This document shows, one piece after another, positions 44,852-53,381 of a stretch of DNA of 64,000 bases. The stretch is taken from the NCBI GenBank assembly GCA_016708905.1, contig JADJEV010000003.1, positions 682,001-746,000 of the forward strand, written 5' to 3'. The DNA comes from Candidatus Methylophosphatis roskildensis. Its GTDB lineage: Bacteria > Pseudomonadota > Gammaproteobacteria > Burkholderiales > Rhodocyclaceae. Below the pieces are notes generated by a model. It did not search any database. It worked only from the letters and a program-made list of their open reading frames with translations, and was not told the origin of the DNA. Each line of letters opens with the position of its first letter. The stretch's first letter is position 1. The translations under genes were made by a program, and so were the position numbers.

Positions 44852-45084
44852 GCCAGCGGATCGGCGGCGGGTGGCTTGAGCCTGTCTCTGGTGGCCTCGA
44901 ACAGGGGTACGGCGGCCATACCCCGGAAGGCGAGCACTACATCAGGCCATTGCGGTTTGCCATGTCGCTTCAACCACTCGCTCACCGCTCGGCGAACCAG
45001 TGCATTGCGGCTTTCGCCCACCTCCTCAGCCACATGGTTGAGCTGCTGACCGGTTTCGTCGTCAAGGTAGATGTTGAAGTTCAT
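44848..45084 (-). CDS. vapB-like: Ribbon-helix-helix antitoxin partner of the PIN toxin
   Basis: A 78-residue protein with AAGGAGG before the start at 45084. The N-terminus is a ribbon-helix-helix (MNFNIYLDDETGQQLNHVAEE then SRNALVRRAVSEWLKRH), and the C-terminal tail (WPDVVLAFRGMAAVPLFEAT) would wrap the toxin. The complex should repress its own promoter through the inverted repeat just upstream. Confidence 0.85.
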   Translation of the reverse strand: MNFNIYLDDETGQQLNHVAEEVGESRNALVRRAVSEWLKRHGKPQWPDVVLAFRGMAAVPLFEATRDRLKPPAADPLA

Positions 45085-45098
45085 GCCTGCGGCCTCCT

Positions 45099-45120
45099 TA
45101 TAACTGCTGTTAATGTTATA
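45099..45120 (-). promoter_or_regulatory. Candidate operator of the toxin-antitoxin operon
   Basis: TATAAC (45099-45104) and GTTATA (45115-45120) form an inverted repeat just upstream of the ribosome-binding site, overlapping the probable -10 region. The gap 45121-45508 upstream shows no gene. Confidence 0.45.
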
Positions 45121-45508
45121 TGGAGCGGAGCCGAGTTTCAACGGCTGCGAAAGCACTTTCGGACAGGTCCGGACGCTCACGAGAATGGGCGAGCACTGTA
45201 GTCGAGGCAAGAAACCGATCGGGCGCAAGCTTCAGAATGTCACTTGGGTGAGACCTCGATTGTGGAGTGCTGATGTGCCAGAAGAGGCTTATGAGCAATT
45301 AGGCGCCGTGGCAGGCGGTGTCTTGGCGCTGGTTGCCACGCAAATTAGCGTTCAGCGTCGCGCCTCGAACGCTGAAGAATGCTCCGGCGGATGAATCCTC
45401 TCGGTCGTGCGGTGGCGGCAAATACTCGCTCGTCAGGATCGTTCGCGCCTGCAGGCCAGCGGCCTGCGCTGGAGCGCGGTCTGTTTCCGGCGCCGCATGA
45501 GCCCGCAC

Positions 45509-45829
45509 TTACAGCGCTCCCGATTCTCGCTTCATGACGAAAGACGATGCTACGACGCGCGCCACACCGTCCTCGGCAACGCGCGCTGTGCCTTGCGCTG
45601 CGGCGAAGGCCTCCACGGCCCGACCGAGGTCCAGGACCTTCAAGCCTCGCGCCGCAGACAGGTACGCCAGCGCAGCCTCGCGCTCGCCCGCCGCCAACGC
45701 CCGCACAGCTTGCCCGACGAGGCGCCTCGCGTGCGCCTCGGCGCGGCGCGCCAAGGAGAAATCGCACCCGCAGCGCGGACAGACAGGGCTTTCCGTAAGG
45801 CGGGCGCGGCAGGCCAAGCATCGTTCCAT
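45509..45829 (-). CDS. Zinc-ribbon protein, last gene of the chaperone operon
   Basis: A 106-residue protein beginning MERCLACRARLTESPVCPRCGCDF: two CxxC pairs form a zinc ribbon in the first 22 residues. The rest is Ala/Arg-rich helix (AVRALAAGEREAALAYLSAA) resembling a repeat unit of the operon's first protein. It starts three bases after the Hsp70 stop (TGAACCATG), so it belongs to the operon. It may bring clients or nucleic acid to the Hsp70; this is inference. Confidence 0.7.
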   Translation of the reverse strand: MERCLACRARLTESPVCPRCGCDFSLARRAEAHARRLVGQAVRALAAGEREAALAYLSAARGLKVLDLGRAVEAFAAAQGTARVAEDGVARVVASSFVMKRESGAL

Positions 45830-45832
45830 GGT

Positions 45833-47596
45833 TCAGGTGTCGAGGTAGTACAACAGGTCGGCGAGTGCGTCCAGTGCCGGTTTCAGATCGGCCTCCGGAT
45901 TCGCCAAGCCCTCCTTGAGCGCTTCGATGCCATCGACGAGATCCTCGGCGTCCTCCGCGCCGGCTGTCGCTAACGCGCGCTCGGCCTTTTCGATCAGCGC
46001 GGCGGCTTCGACGCGCAGGCGCCGGCCGTCGGCGCCGCCGCCGTCCTCGTCGGTGCCAGCGGCGGCCTTTTCATCCGCCCGCTCGCCGAACAACACGTCG
46101 ATCCGCGCGCGCGCCGCTATGAGCTTTTCGTCGGCAAACCGTGTGATGGCATTGTCGATGGTGATCGAGTGTGCGAGCCCGGTGTCCTTTTCGCGCGAGG
46201 TGACCTGCAGGATGCCATTGACGTCGAGCGAGAAGGTGGTGATCACCGCATTGCCGGCCGGTGCGTCGCGCAGGCCGTCGATGGTGAAACGCCCGATCTC
46301 GATGTCATTCAGGGCATCGCGGTCCTCGCCCTGGTAGACGTTGATATCGACCCGGGTCTGGCCGTCGAAAACCGTGTAGAAGGCTTCGCTCTTGGAGACC
46401 GGAATCGGCGTGTTCTTGCGAATCAGTGGCACAAAGCAATAGGGATACGGCGCGCCGTCGAGGTCGCCGATCGCGCTGGTGCCGAACGTGTAGGGCGTGA
46501 CATCGACGAGCACGGTCGGCGTCTGTGCGCCGGCGATGACGCCGGCCTGGATCGCCGCACCCATCGCGACGCAAAGGTCGGGATCGACCTCGGCGCGCGG
46601 TTGCACGCCCAGGTCCTCTTCGAGCCGCCGCTGGACCAGGGGCGTCCGTGTCGCACCGCCGACGAGCAGGATTTCGTCGATTTCGGATACCGTCAGGTGC
46701 GCGCCGCTCAGCGCCGTATGCACCGCTTCCAGCGTTTCGGCGATATACGGTTCGATCATTGCCTCGTAGTCCAGGCGGGAGATCTCCACCGAAAGATGCA
46801 CCGGCACGCCGTTTTGCTCGAGCAGGTACTCCTCGGCGAGCGTCACGTAAGGCTGGTCGGACAAGGCAATCTTCGCCGTCTCGGCGGCGCGTAGCAGGCG
46901 CGCCATGGCCAGCGGGGACTGGCTGGCGTCGATGCCGTGCTCGTGCTTTAGGTGTTCGAGCGCGAAGGCGACAATCTTCTGATCGAAGTCGTCGCCACCC
47001 AGATGATTGTTGCCATGACTGGCGAGGACTTCGACGACGTCGGCTTCGAGATTGACCACCGAAACATCGAAGGTGCCGCCGCCCAGATCGTAGACCAGCG
47101 CCTTGCGCGAACCGGCGTGGCTGCTTTCATAGGCCAGTGCCGCCGCCGTCGGTTCGTTGATGATGCGCACGACTTCCAGCCCGGCGATTTCGCCGGCCTC
47201 CCGCGTCGCCTGGCGCTGCGCGTCGGAGAAGTAGGCGGGCACGGTGATCACGGCCTTATTCACGGGTCCGCCCAGATGCGCCTCGGCGATATCCCTGAGC
47301 CGGCGCAGGATCATCGCGGAAATTTCCTGCGGACTGTAGTCCTTGCCAGCCATCGTCACCGGCGAGTTCTCGCCCATTCGCCGCTTGATCGAGCGCACAC
47401 TGCGCTCCGGATGCAAGACGTACTGGTTGCGTGCCGACTCGCCCACCAACAGGGCACCGTCGCTGGCCAGGCCCACGACCGACGGCAGAATTCTGATTTC
47501 CCCAGCTACCGGGATCACCTCGACCCGTCCGTCGCGGACGATGGCCACTTCCGAGTTGGTGGTCCCCAGATCGATACCGACGATATTCTCGCTCAT
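45833..47596 (-). CDS. Hsp70-family chaperone (DnaK/HscA-like)
   Basis: A 587-residue Hsp70. The ATPase motifs are all present: GIDLGTTNSEVA near the N-terminus, AVITVPAYFSDAQRQAT, INEPTAAALAYE, VYDLGGGTFDVSV and LLVGGATRTPLV. The substrate domain follows (TPYTFGTSAIGD, FTIDGLRDAPAGNAVITTFSLDVNGIL). The C-terminal lid is short and lacks the acidic EEVD-like or VDAE endings of housekeeping DnaK, and is some 50 residues shorter overall. It is encoded with its own J-protein and GrpE, so it is a separate Hsp70 system. The start overlaps the grpE-like stop (ATGA). Confidence 0.92.
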   Translation of the reverse strand: MSENIVGIDLGTTNSEVAIVRDGRVEVIPVAGEIRILPSVVGLASDGALLVGESARNQYVLHPERSVRSIKRRMGENSPVTMAGKDYSPQEISAMILRRLRDIAEAHLGGPVNKAVITVPAYFSDAQRQATREAGEIAGLEVVRIINEPTAAALAYESSHAGSRKALVYDLGGGTFDVSVVNLEADVVEVLASHGNNHLGGDDFDQKIVAFALEHLKHEHGIDASQSPLAMARLLRAAETAKIALSDQPYVTLAEEYLLEQNGVPVHLSVEISRLDYEAMIEPYIAETLEAVHTALSGAHLTVSEIDEILLVGGATRTPLVQRRLEEDLGVQPRAEVDPDLCVAMGAAIQAGVIAGAQTPTVLVDVTPYTFGTSAIGDLDGAPYPYCFVPLIRKNTPIPVSKSEAFYTVFDGQTRVDINVYQGEDRDALNDIEIGRFTIDGLRDAPAGNAVITTFSLDVNGILQVTSREKDTGLAHSITIDNAITRFADEKLIAARARIDVLFGERADEKAAAGTDEDGGGADGRRLRVEAAALIEKAERALATAGAEDAEDLVDGIEALKEGLANPEADLKPALDALADLLYYLDT

Positions 47597-48258
47597 GCTT
47601 TGTTCGCTTTCTTGCAGACAATGACTTCGGCGACACGAAATATCTCGCCGTCCTTGAAAAATCCGCGCCGCGCCTCGCGCAGCACGGTCCCGTCCGCCAC
47701 GTCATCGGCGGCCTCCACGCCGACGACGCGCATCCGCTCCGGGGCCAAGGGTTCGCCGAGCGCCGGGATGGGGCGCATGCGATAGCTGGCGAGCAGATCG
47801 TCGAGGCGCTGCAAGCTCAGGCGCTGGCCTTGCGCCAGGCTGGCGGCGAAACGGCTCAGACCCGGTAGCAGACGCGCCAGCAGTGACGCCGGAGGCCGAG
47901 CCGCCGCCTCGACGCCGGCTTGCAGGCGGTCGCGCAAATCGAGTAGGCCGAGCAACAGCGGCCGTTCGGTCTGGGCCTGTATCGATGCGTACTGCTCGCG
48001 CGCCCGATCGAGCTCACGCTCCAGGCGTTCGTTGCGCGCGCGCAAGTCGTCGCCGAAGCGCCGCAATTCGTCCAGCGTGCTCTTGAACTGACGCGATTGC
48101 AGGCGCACTTCGTTGTTCAGCGAGGCCATCTCGGCGAGCAGCGAGAACAGATCGACGGGCGCCTCGCCCTCATCTTTACCTGCCGCATCCCAGTCGTCGA
48201 GGCTGGCGCGGAACGCTTCGATCAGGCGTTCCTTGGCCTCCGGATCGAGGCCGCTCAT
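47593..48258 (-). CDS. grpE-like: Divergent GrpE-like nucleotide exchange factor
   Basis: A 221-residue protein. After an N-terminal region with the coiled coil NNEVRLQSRQFKSTLDELRRFGDDLRAR (residues about 50-95) comes the GrpE-type core (LLLGLLDLRDRLQAG) and the C-terminal beta domain ending MRVVGVEAADDVADGTVLRE, ARRGFFKDGEIFRVAEVIV, which matches the GrpE ending G-x-VLR-x-x-x-x-GY-x-x-x-x-x-LRxAxVxV. The start at 48258 follows a GAGGGGGG ribosome-binding site. The gap to the J-protein stop is 10 bases. Confidence 0.82.
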   Translation of the reverse strand: MSGLDPEAKERLIEAFRASLDDWDAAGKDEGEAPVDLFSLLAEMASLNNEVRLQSRQFKSTLDELRRFGDDLRARNERLERELDRAREQYASIQAQTERPLLLGLLDLRDRLQAGVEAAARPPASLLARLLPGLSRFAASLAQGQRLSLQRLDDLLASYRMRPIPALGEPLAPERMRVVGVEAADDVADGTVLREARRGFFKDGEIFRVAEVIVCKKANKA

Positions 48259-48268
48259 TTGCCCCCCC

Positions 48269-48559
48269 TCATTTGCCTCCCAACAGCCGGCGAAGCCGCC
48301 GTTCGTCGGGTCGGCGCGGCTGGAAATCGGCGCTGACGGCCACGAGTAGATCGTCCAGGCTCGGCACGGAAACATCGAACAGCGCGTGCGCGAGGCGCCG
48401 ACGCACGTCGGATATCGCCTCGTAGGCGGCGCGAACACGTTCGAAACGTTCGCGATCGCGTTCGGGGGGGCAGTCCCGAATGGCCGCCAGATAGGCGGCC
48501 CGGATCGTGTCATCGTCGGCCGTCGCGGCGACGCTGAGCACGCGGAAAGGATCAATCAT
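48269..48559 (-). CDS. Mini J-domain protein lacking the HPD motif
   Basis: A 96-residue protein that is almost only a J-domain: DPFRVLSVAATADDDTIRAAY (helices I-II), then AIRDCPPERDRERFERVRAA (loop and helix III) and YEAISDVRRRLAHALFD (helix IV). The HPD tripeptide needed to trigger Hsp70 ATP hydrolysis is replaced by CPP at residues 30-32. So it either works in another way on its Hsp70 or only recruits it. The start overlaps the end of the upstream repeat-protein gene by 8 bases. Confidence 0.8.
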   Translation of the reverse strand: MIDPFRVLSVAATADDDTIRAAYLAAIRDCPPERDRERFERVRAAYEAISDVRRRLAHALFDVSVPSLDDLLVAVSADFQPRRPDERRLRRLLGGK

Positions 48560-51020
48560 CGAACAGGTCTTTCTGTTTGTCGTCGGGCTTGGGCCTGGCG
48601 CCCTGCGTGCGCCGTGGCGGTGGCAGCGGAACCGGGGCGCCGCCGCCGGGCAAGCCGAGATCGGGAAGCACGCCGCTTGCCGCAAACAAATCGATCAGCA
48701 AGTCGACCAGACGATTGTCGTTGCCGCCGGCGGCGCATTTCAAGTCGTTGAACTGCGCCGCGCCCAGCGCCTGCCGCGCCATATCGAGGAACGCCTTCTT
48801 GCCGCCCATCGCGACGAGAAGGTCGAGCACAGCATGCGGATCGCCGAGCAGATCGGGGCCGAATTCATCTGCTGAATCGTCCGGCCCAAAGTGAGGGGTC
48901 GGGTCGAGCAGTTCGCGGATGCGGTGGGCGGTACGCAGGTCGCCTTGCTCGTGCGCGGCCTGATGGGCTTGTTCCAGCTTGCGCAATTCGCTGTCGCTCA
49001 GCATGAAAATGGGCTCACCACGGGCGAAGGCGGCGAAGAAAACGAAAACCGGCCGCCGCGGCCAGCGTTTCAGCCCGCCCTCGGCGTAAGCGCGCAGCAG
49101 CTTGTTCTCCTTGTGACGCAGCAGCGCTTCGCAGATCAGAATCCGCTCGGGTTCGGCGAAGTCGGCGGTGGCTGCCCGCGTCAACGCTGCCCGCAGGGTA
49201 TCGAGAATGCGGCGCAGCGACTTGTCTTTCTGACCCACCGCGTTGAGTGCGTGGACGAAGGCGAGCACGTGCGCCGGGCTCGGCGTGATCGACAGATCGA
49301 CCCCGCCCCGGCGCAGGCTCGCTGTCGCATCGACATTGATGCGCGCCGCTTCGAGCAGCAGGTAGAAACCCCCGACCAGGTCGCCGCCCAAGCCCACCAC
49401 CGCCTCGCGCAGCAGCGGGTCGGAGTCCTCGCCGCCGACGAGGCCGCGCAGCACTTTGGCGAGGTTCTTGTCGGTCGACGAGTTCAGCCACTCGTCGGCT
49501 TGATCGAGCTCCCTGCCCCCGGCCTCGTATTGACGCGCCCGAATCTGTTTGCGCGCGTGCGACAGATGCGCCTGGCCGATAAGCGCGCGCACCCGCGAAT
49601 TGATCGGGTCGAGGTCGAGCAGGCGCTTGGCAAGGCCGACGGCCTTCTTGAAGGCATCCCCGGCCAGGGCCGTTTCCACCGCCTCGAGCAGCACCTCCGG
49701 ATCGTTGGGAAAGCGTGTCTGCGCCGCCTCCAGCGTGGCGCGTGCGCGCTTGAGATCGCGCTGGGTGCGATAGACCCGGATCAGCCTGAGGTGCGTCGCG
49801 CGGTCGTCCGGATCGAGCGCCGCACTACGTTCCAGCCATTCGATGACGATAGGGTCGAGCTCGCTCGCCGCCTGGTGACCCTGCGCACCATGAAAGAGGC
49901 GGCGCAGGATCAGCGCGGCCTGCAAGGGCGTCCCATCCGGGGCGGAGAGCAGTTCGACCGCCCGCAACCAATGCGCTTCAGCCCGTTCCGGACGATCATT
50001 CAATTCGGCGGACAGAGCCAGGATGCGTTCGCGCTGCACCTCCTCCAGGGGGCCGAAACTGTCGACGTAGCGCTTCATCCTGTCTGCCGCGTGGGGAAGC
50101 AGGTGGCGGCACAGCTGTGCGGCGCTCGTCTGCAAGGCGCGGCTGCGCCGCAACAAGAGATCGAGGATGCGTGCCGGCGCCGGCGTGGCCCCCAGCCCGG
50201 CCAGTTCGAGAAGCAGCGCACGGCGCTGCTCCGGACAACCCTTGAGGTCGAGCACCAGTTGCCGGCCATCGTCGTTTAGTTCGAGCATCGCCTGCAGCCA
50301 ACTGCCGTCGGGCAGAACGGCGACGCGAGCGGCGGCGGCCAGTTGCTCGAAGGGGCCGCCCGCAGCAACCCGGGCGATCTGCTCGCCGGCCTGCACCGGA
50401 TCGCCGGGCAATAGCGCCAGTGCCTTCAGAATCACCCGCAGATCGCGATAGGGCGAGCGAAACGGAATCGAGCGCAAGTGCTCGTCGAGATCGGCGAAAT
50501 CGCCTCGGCTGTACGCCGCCAGCGCTGCCAGCGCGGGCGCCCGGTGCCGGCGAAGTGCACTGTCGGCGTGAAGATGCGATAGCGCCTCGTCCGGCGCCGT
50601 CAGCGCCAGCGCGGCAAGACGCGTTTCCAGATCGCCGGTCTGCGTGCCTGGCGGGTTGCCGGCCTCGGCCAGCAAGCGCAGCGCCGCATCGTGTTCGCCA
50701 GCCTGCAGCAACCACTCCAGGTACGGGCCTTCGGCCAGCGCTTTGGCGCACGACTGGGCGCGGTTGCGCCACAGCGCCAGCGCCTCGGCATACATGCCCT
50801 TTGCAGCCAAATCGCCGGCACGACCCGCATAGGCCGCCGCCAGGGCGTCGACCCAGTCCTGGCGGCGCTCGACCTTGAGCAAGCCCTTGTACAGGTCGAT
50901 CGCCTCTCGGAAACGCGATGCTTCCAGCGCCGCGCTTGCCTGCGTCTCGGGCGAGCGGGCGTCTTCGGCAGTATGGCGGGGGCGATTGCGATTCGCGGAG
51001 CGTTTCGCCTTGCGTGACAT
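48552..51020 (-). CDS. 822-residue TPR-like repeat protein, first gene of the chaperone operon
   Basis: A basic N-terminal tail (MSRKAKRSANRNRPRH) precedes about 700 residues of helical hairpin repeats with TPR-type spacing, for example AALEASRFREAIDLYKGLLK, GDLAAKGMYAEALALWRNRA, LIRVYRTQRDLKRARATLEA and ETALAGDAFKKAVGLAKRLL. The C-terminal part is Gly/Pro-rich and ends PKPDDKQKDLFDD. No signal peptide or enzyme motif is seen. It probably is the scaffold or client receptor of the chaperone set, much as eukaryotic TPR proteins dock Hsp70. Its own promoter should be between 51021 and 51120; no sigma-32 box was found. Confidence 0.75.
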   Translation of the reverse strand: MSRKAKRSANRNRPRHTAEDARSPETQASAALEASRFREAIDLYKGLLKVERRQDWVDALAAAYAGRAGDLAAKGMYAEALALWRNRAQSCAKALAEGPYLEWLLQAGEHDAALRLLAEAGNPPGTQTGDLETRLAALALTAPDEALSHLHADSALRRHRAPALAALAAYSRGDFADLDEHLRSIPFRSPYRDLRVILKALALLPGDPVQAGEQIARVAAGGPFEQLAAAARVAVLPDGSWLQAMLELNDDGRQLVLDLKGCPEQRRALLLELAGLGATPAPARILDLLLRRSRALQTSAAQLCRHLLPHAADRMKRYVDSFGPLEEVQRERILALSAELNDRPERAEAHWLRAVELLSAPDGTPLQAALILRRLFHGAQGHQAASELDPIVIEWLERSAALDPDDRATHLRLIRVYRTQRDLKRARATLEAAQTRFPNDPEVLLEAVETALAGDAFKKAVGLAKRLLDLDPINSRVRALIGQAHLSHARKQIRARQYEAGGRELDQADEWLNSSTDKNLAKVLRGLVGGEDSDPLLREAVVGLGGDLVGGFYLLLEAARINVDATASLRRGGVDLSITPSPAHVLAFVHALNAVGQKDKSLRRILDTLRAALTRAATADFAEPERILICEALLRHKENKLLRAYAEGGLKRWPRRPVFVFFAAFARGEPIFMLSDSELRKLEQAHQAAHEQGDLRTAHRIRELLDPTPHFGPDDSADEFGPDLLGDPHAVLDLLVAMGGKKAFLDMARQALGAAQFNDLKCAAGGNDNRLVDLLIDLFAASGVLPDLGLPGGGAPVPLPPPRRTQGARPKPDDKQKDLFDD

Positions 51021-51256
51021 GGAAGGTTGGGAGCCCTAAAACGGCAAAAGCGAGATGTTAACGTCTATTCGATCATGGCGCGGGCGGGGACAAGAGATCT
51101 TTAATCACACCTTTCGGGCCGGATGGGAGCGTACAGGCACTGACCTGGCAATGAAGGCAATGGCCCGCTTCGGGCAATCAATGACCGGAATGCAGGCTAG
51201 ACCGGTCACCCTATATCTATTGTGCATGTGACTGCATCACGCCCTGAGGCAGTCCG

Positions 51257-52528
51257 TCAAGTGTTTTGTGGATTCAAGGTGAGGTTGTTGAGGAGGGGCG
51301 ATCCCCGCTTTCTCAATGCGTTGAGGTACGTGCTCTCGTCGTAGGATGTCCGAGTCTTCCAGCATCGGTAAAGTATGCGGATCCACTTGAATGCCAGTGC
51401 CCGCACTGCCGCTTGATGGGAGCATCCCTTTTCGCGCTGCTGCTGATAGAAGGCACCGGCCCAGAACGATTTGTTGATGGTCTGCCCCGCCCATTCGACA
51501 AAGGTCTGGCGTAGGAACGTCGGGCACTGCCAGCGCCAATGGACCCAGCTCTTCTTGCCACTGCGCTCGGTGACCGGCGCGATACCGCTGAATTTCTGCA
51601 GCTCGTCAGCCGCCTGGAATCGCTGGCGGTCCTCGCCGAAGGCGGCGAGCAGCCGGGGCGCCAAATGCGGTCCGGCACCGGGTAATCCTTGAAACAAGGA
51701 ATAGTCCGGTAGCGTCGGTGCGAGCTCAGCAATCTCCCGATCAAACTGATCGATGACGTGCAGCGTCACGCGCAGTTGTTCGACCAGCACCAGTGCATGC
51801 AGGCGACAGGGAACAATGACCCCCGGGTCTTCAGTGAGCGGTACGGCCGCTTTGATGGACTCAAGGCGAGCCCCGATGACCTTGGGGCGGCGGGTGTTGT
51901 GAGCATGGAAGAACGCCGTGAGGCTGGCCTGGCGAGCACGCTTGACCTGAGCCAGCGTCGGCCAGCGGGCCAGGAAGTCGCAGAAGAGGATGGTGTCGCG
52001 CTGCTCGAACCAGTCGAGTGCCTGCGGATAGTACTGCTTGAGGGTATTGGTCAGGCGGTTGGTCAGCCGGGTCTTATCGCCGACCAACTGTCGACGATGC
52101 TCGGTCAGGCTGAGCAGCGTTCGCATCGCTGCACTTTGCGGCTGCAGCGGCGTAAATCGCTCCGGGTGGCGCAGCAGAAGATCAAGGGCGAGTTCGGCAT
52201 CGGTAGGATCGTCCTTGGCCCGGCTGGGCTTGAAGGCTTCGCGATACTTGGCCAAAGTCGACGGGTTGATTGGAAAGAGCACGAAGAAGTCGTACTTCTG
52301 CAGGGCATAGACGATCGGCCCCTTGGTCAATTCCAGGGCAATCGCGATGGTGCCGCCGAAGCGCTTGTGCAAGGCCCGCGCCCATTCATCGATGCAACCC
52401 ACCTGGTGGGCAATGCAGTCGAACTCGCGCTGCTCGTTGCCGGCCACCTGCAGGCAGATGTCATGCTTGGTATCGGCCCAATCGATGCCCACATGGGCCG
52501 TGAATGGCTGTGTAGGTAGCGGTTTCAC
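51257..52528 (-). CDS. IS110-family transposase
   Basis: A 423-residue DEDD recombinase. The start is a GTG at 52528 preceded by GGGAGGGATGAC. RuvC-like acidic residues are seen in HVGIDWADTKHDI, IAIALELTKGP and RAKDDPTDAELALDLL. The C-terminal Tnp20 domain has LPGAGPHLAPRLLAAFG and RSGKKSWVHWRWQCP with its catalytic Ser. IS110 members are directed by a bridge RNA from a non-coding end of the element. The leftward gene is preceded by about 190 bases without a gene, a possible source of that RNA. Confidence 0.92.
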   Translation of the reverse strand: MKPLPTQPFTAHVGIDWADTKHDICLQVAGNEQREFDCIAHQVGCIDEWARALHKRFGGTIAIALELTKGPIVYALQKYDFFVLFPINPSTLAKYREAFKPSRAKDDPTDAELALDLLLRHPERFTPLQPQSAAMRTLLSLTEHRRQLVGDKTRLTNRLTNTLKQYYPQALDWFEQRDTILFCDFLARWPTLAQVKRARQASLTAFFHAHNTRRPKVIGARLESIKAAVPLTEDPGVIVPCRLHALVLVEQLRVTLHVIDQFDREIAELAPTLPDYSLFQGLPGAGPHLAPRLLAAFGEDRQRFQAADELQKFSGIAPVTERSGKKSWVHWRWQCPTFLRQTFVEWAGQTINKSFWAGAFYQQQREKGCSHQAAVRALAFKWIRILYRCWKTRTSYDESTYLNALRKRGSPLLNNLTLNPQNT

Positions 52529-52720
52529 GTCATCCCTCCCGAAGTGATAAATTGTCGATTCGGGGCGTGCACGCTTGCGTTCTGCGAAGGCAATATAGTG
52601 AGCCGGTAGGACGGCGAACCCTGAGTATTCGTTGTCGAGCGCAAGCACACCCGCGAACTCGAAGCTAATGCCGCAATCGTCTGACGTTTGGGTCGGCTTA
52701 TTCGTAGTCCGCGGGTGCAT
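52529..52720 (-). ncRNA. Possible bridge-RNA region of the IS110 copy
   Basis: IS110-group elements place the bridge RNA in the left-end non-coding region, ahead of the transposase. This stretch is the matching region, but neither the element boundary nor the guide loops could be fixed by eye. Confidence 0.35.
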
Positions 52721-52772
52721 GTCCCGCCTTCACCGGCAGCGACCTGCCAGCTGTGATGAGTATCACTGAAAG

Positions 52773-52965
52773 CGGAACGAAATGTTTCCTTTTGGACGGT
52801 TGGCATCGACAAGCAAACCAGGCAAACCTTGAATACTCCCGGCTTCGCACACGGGTTATCCACCGCGCCGCCCGCCCGTGCCTTAGAAGGGGCAGCGGGC
52901 GGCGCCGTGGATAACCCTGCGCACTGGTGACTCGACCATAAAACCAAAGATGACATTTCGTTCCG
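52773..52965. repeat. Nested inverted-repeat element, 193 bp
   Basis: The outer 13-bp inverted repeats CGGAACGAAATGT (52773-52785) and ACATTTCGTTCCG (52953-52965) are exact. Inside is a long hairpin with 23-base arms (52853-52875 and 52895-52917, one mismatch) starting GGGTTATCCACCG. TTATCCAC in both arms resembles DnaA boxes. There are no genes inside. The remaining DNA up to 53381 shows nothing further. Confidence 0.6.
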
Positions 52966-53381
52966 ATCTCCCGCATAAACATGCACAGACCTTGCTAAAC
53001 GGAATATTGGACGGACTGACTATAATGGGTCGGCTGCCGTCCGCCGACCGTGACAACTCAATGGCCCCTTGAGAACTGGAGCGGCCAACCAGGCCAAGAG
53101 GCGCCGAAAATCGATCACCAATGCCCGGATCAGTCTGAAAGCTGTCGTCCTGGCTTTTCAGGCCACCGGCAGTGCACGACCCACTCCGGTCTGATGACAG
53201 ATGGGAGTCGTCTGGCCGCTTAGTGAACGCCAAGCAGCCAATCAGGGCAATTTGTTCGTCGGCCGTTCAACTACGCCGCCATCAAGTGCCACTCTAGCGT
53301 TGTGCTCCCCAATAATTCGCGCGGAGACTCGTCGGCCTGGTAACCGATGCAATCAAGCGGCCATACTGGCATGATGTAATC

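Noticed and set aside
48891..50279. 462-codon plus-strand frame
   Set aside because: It is opposite the TPR-like protein of the chaperone operon; its text is low in hydrophobic pattern.
51021..51120. Heat-shock (sigma-32) promoter before the chaperone operon
   Set aside because: A CTTG and a CGCCATGA are present but only about 10 bases apart, too close for the usual spacing.
52853..52917. Integron attC site
   Set aside because: The hairpin arms lack the RYYYAAC/GTTRRRY core pairs and no cassette or integron integrase is near.
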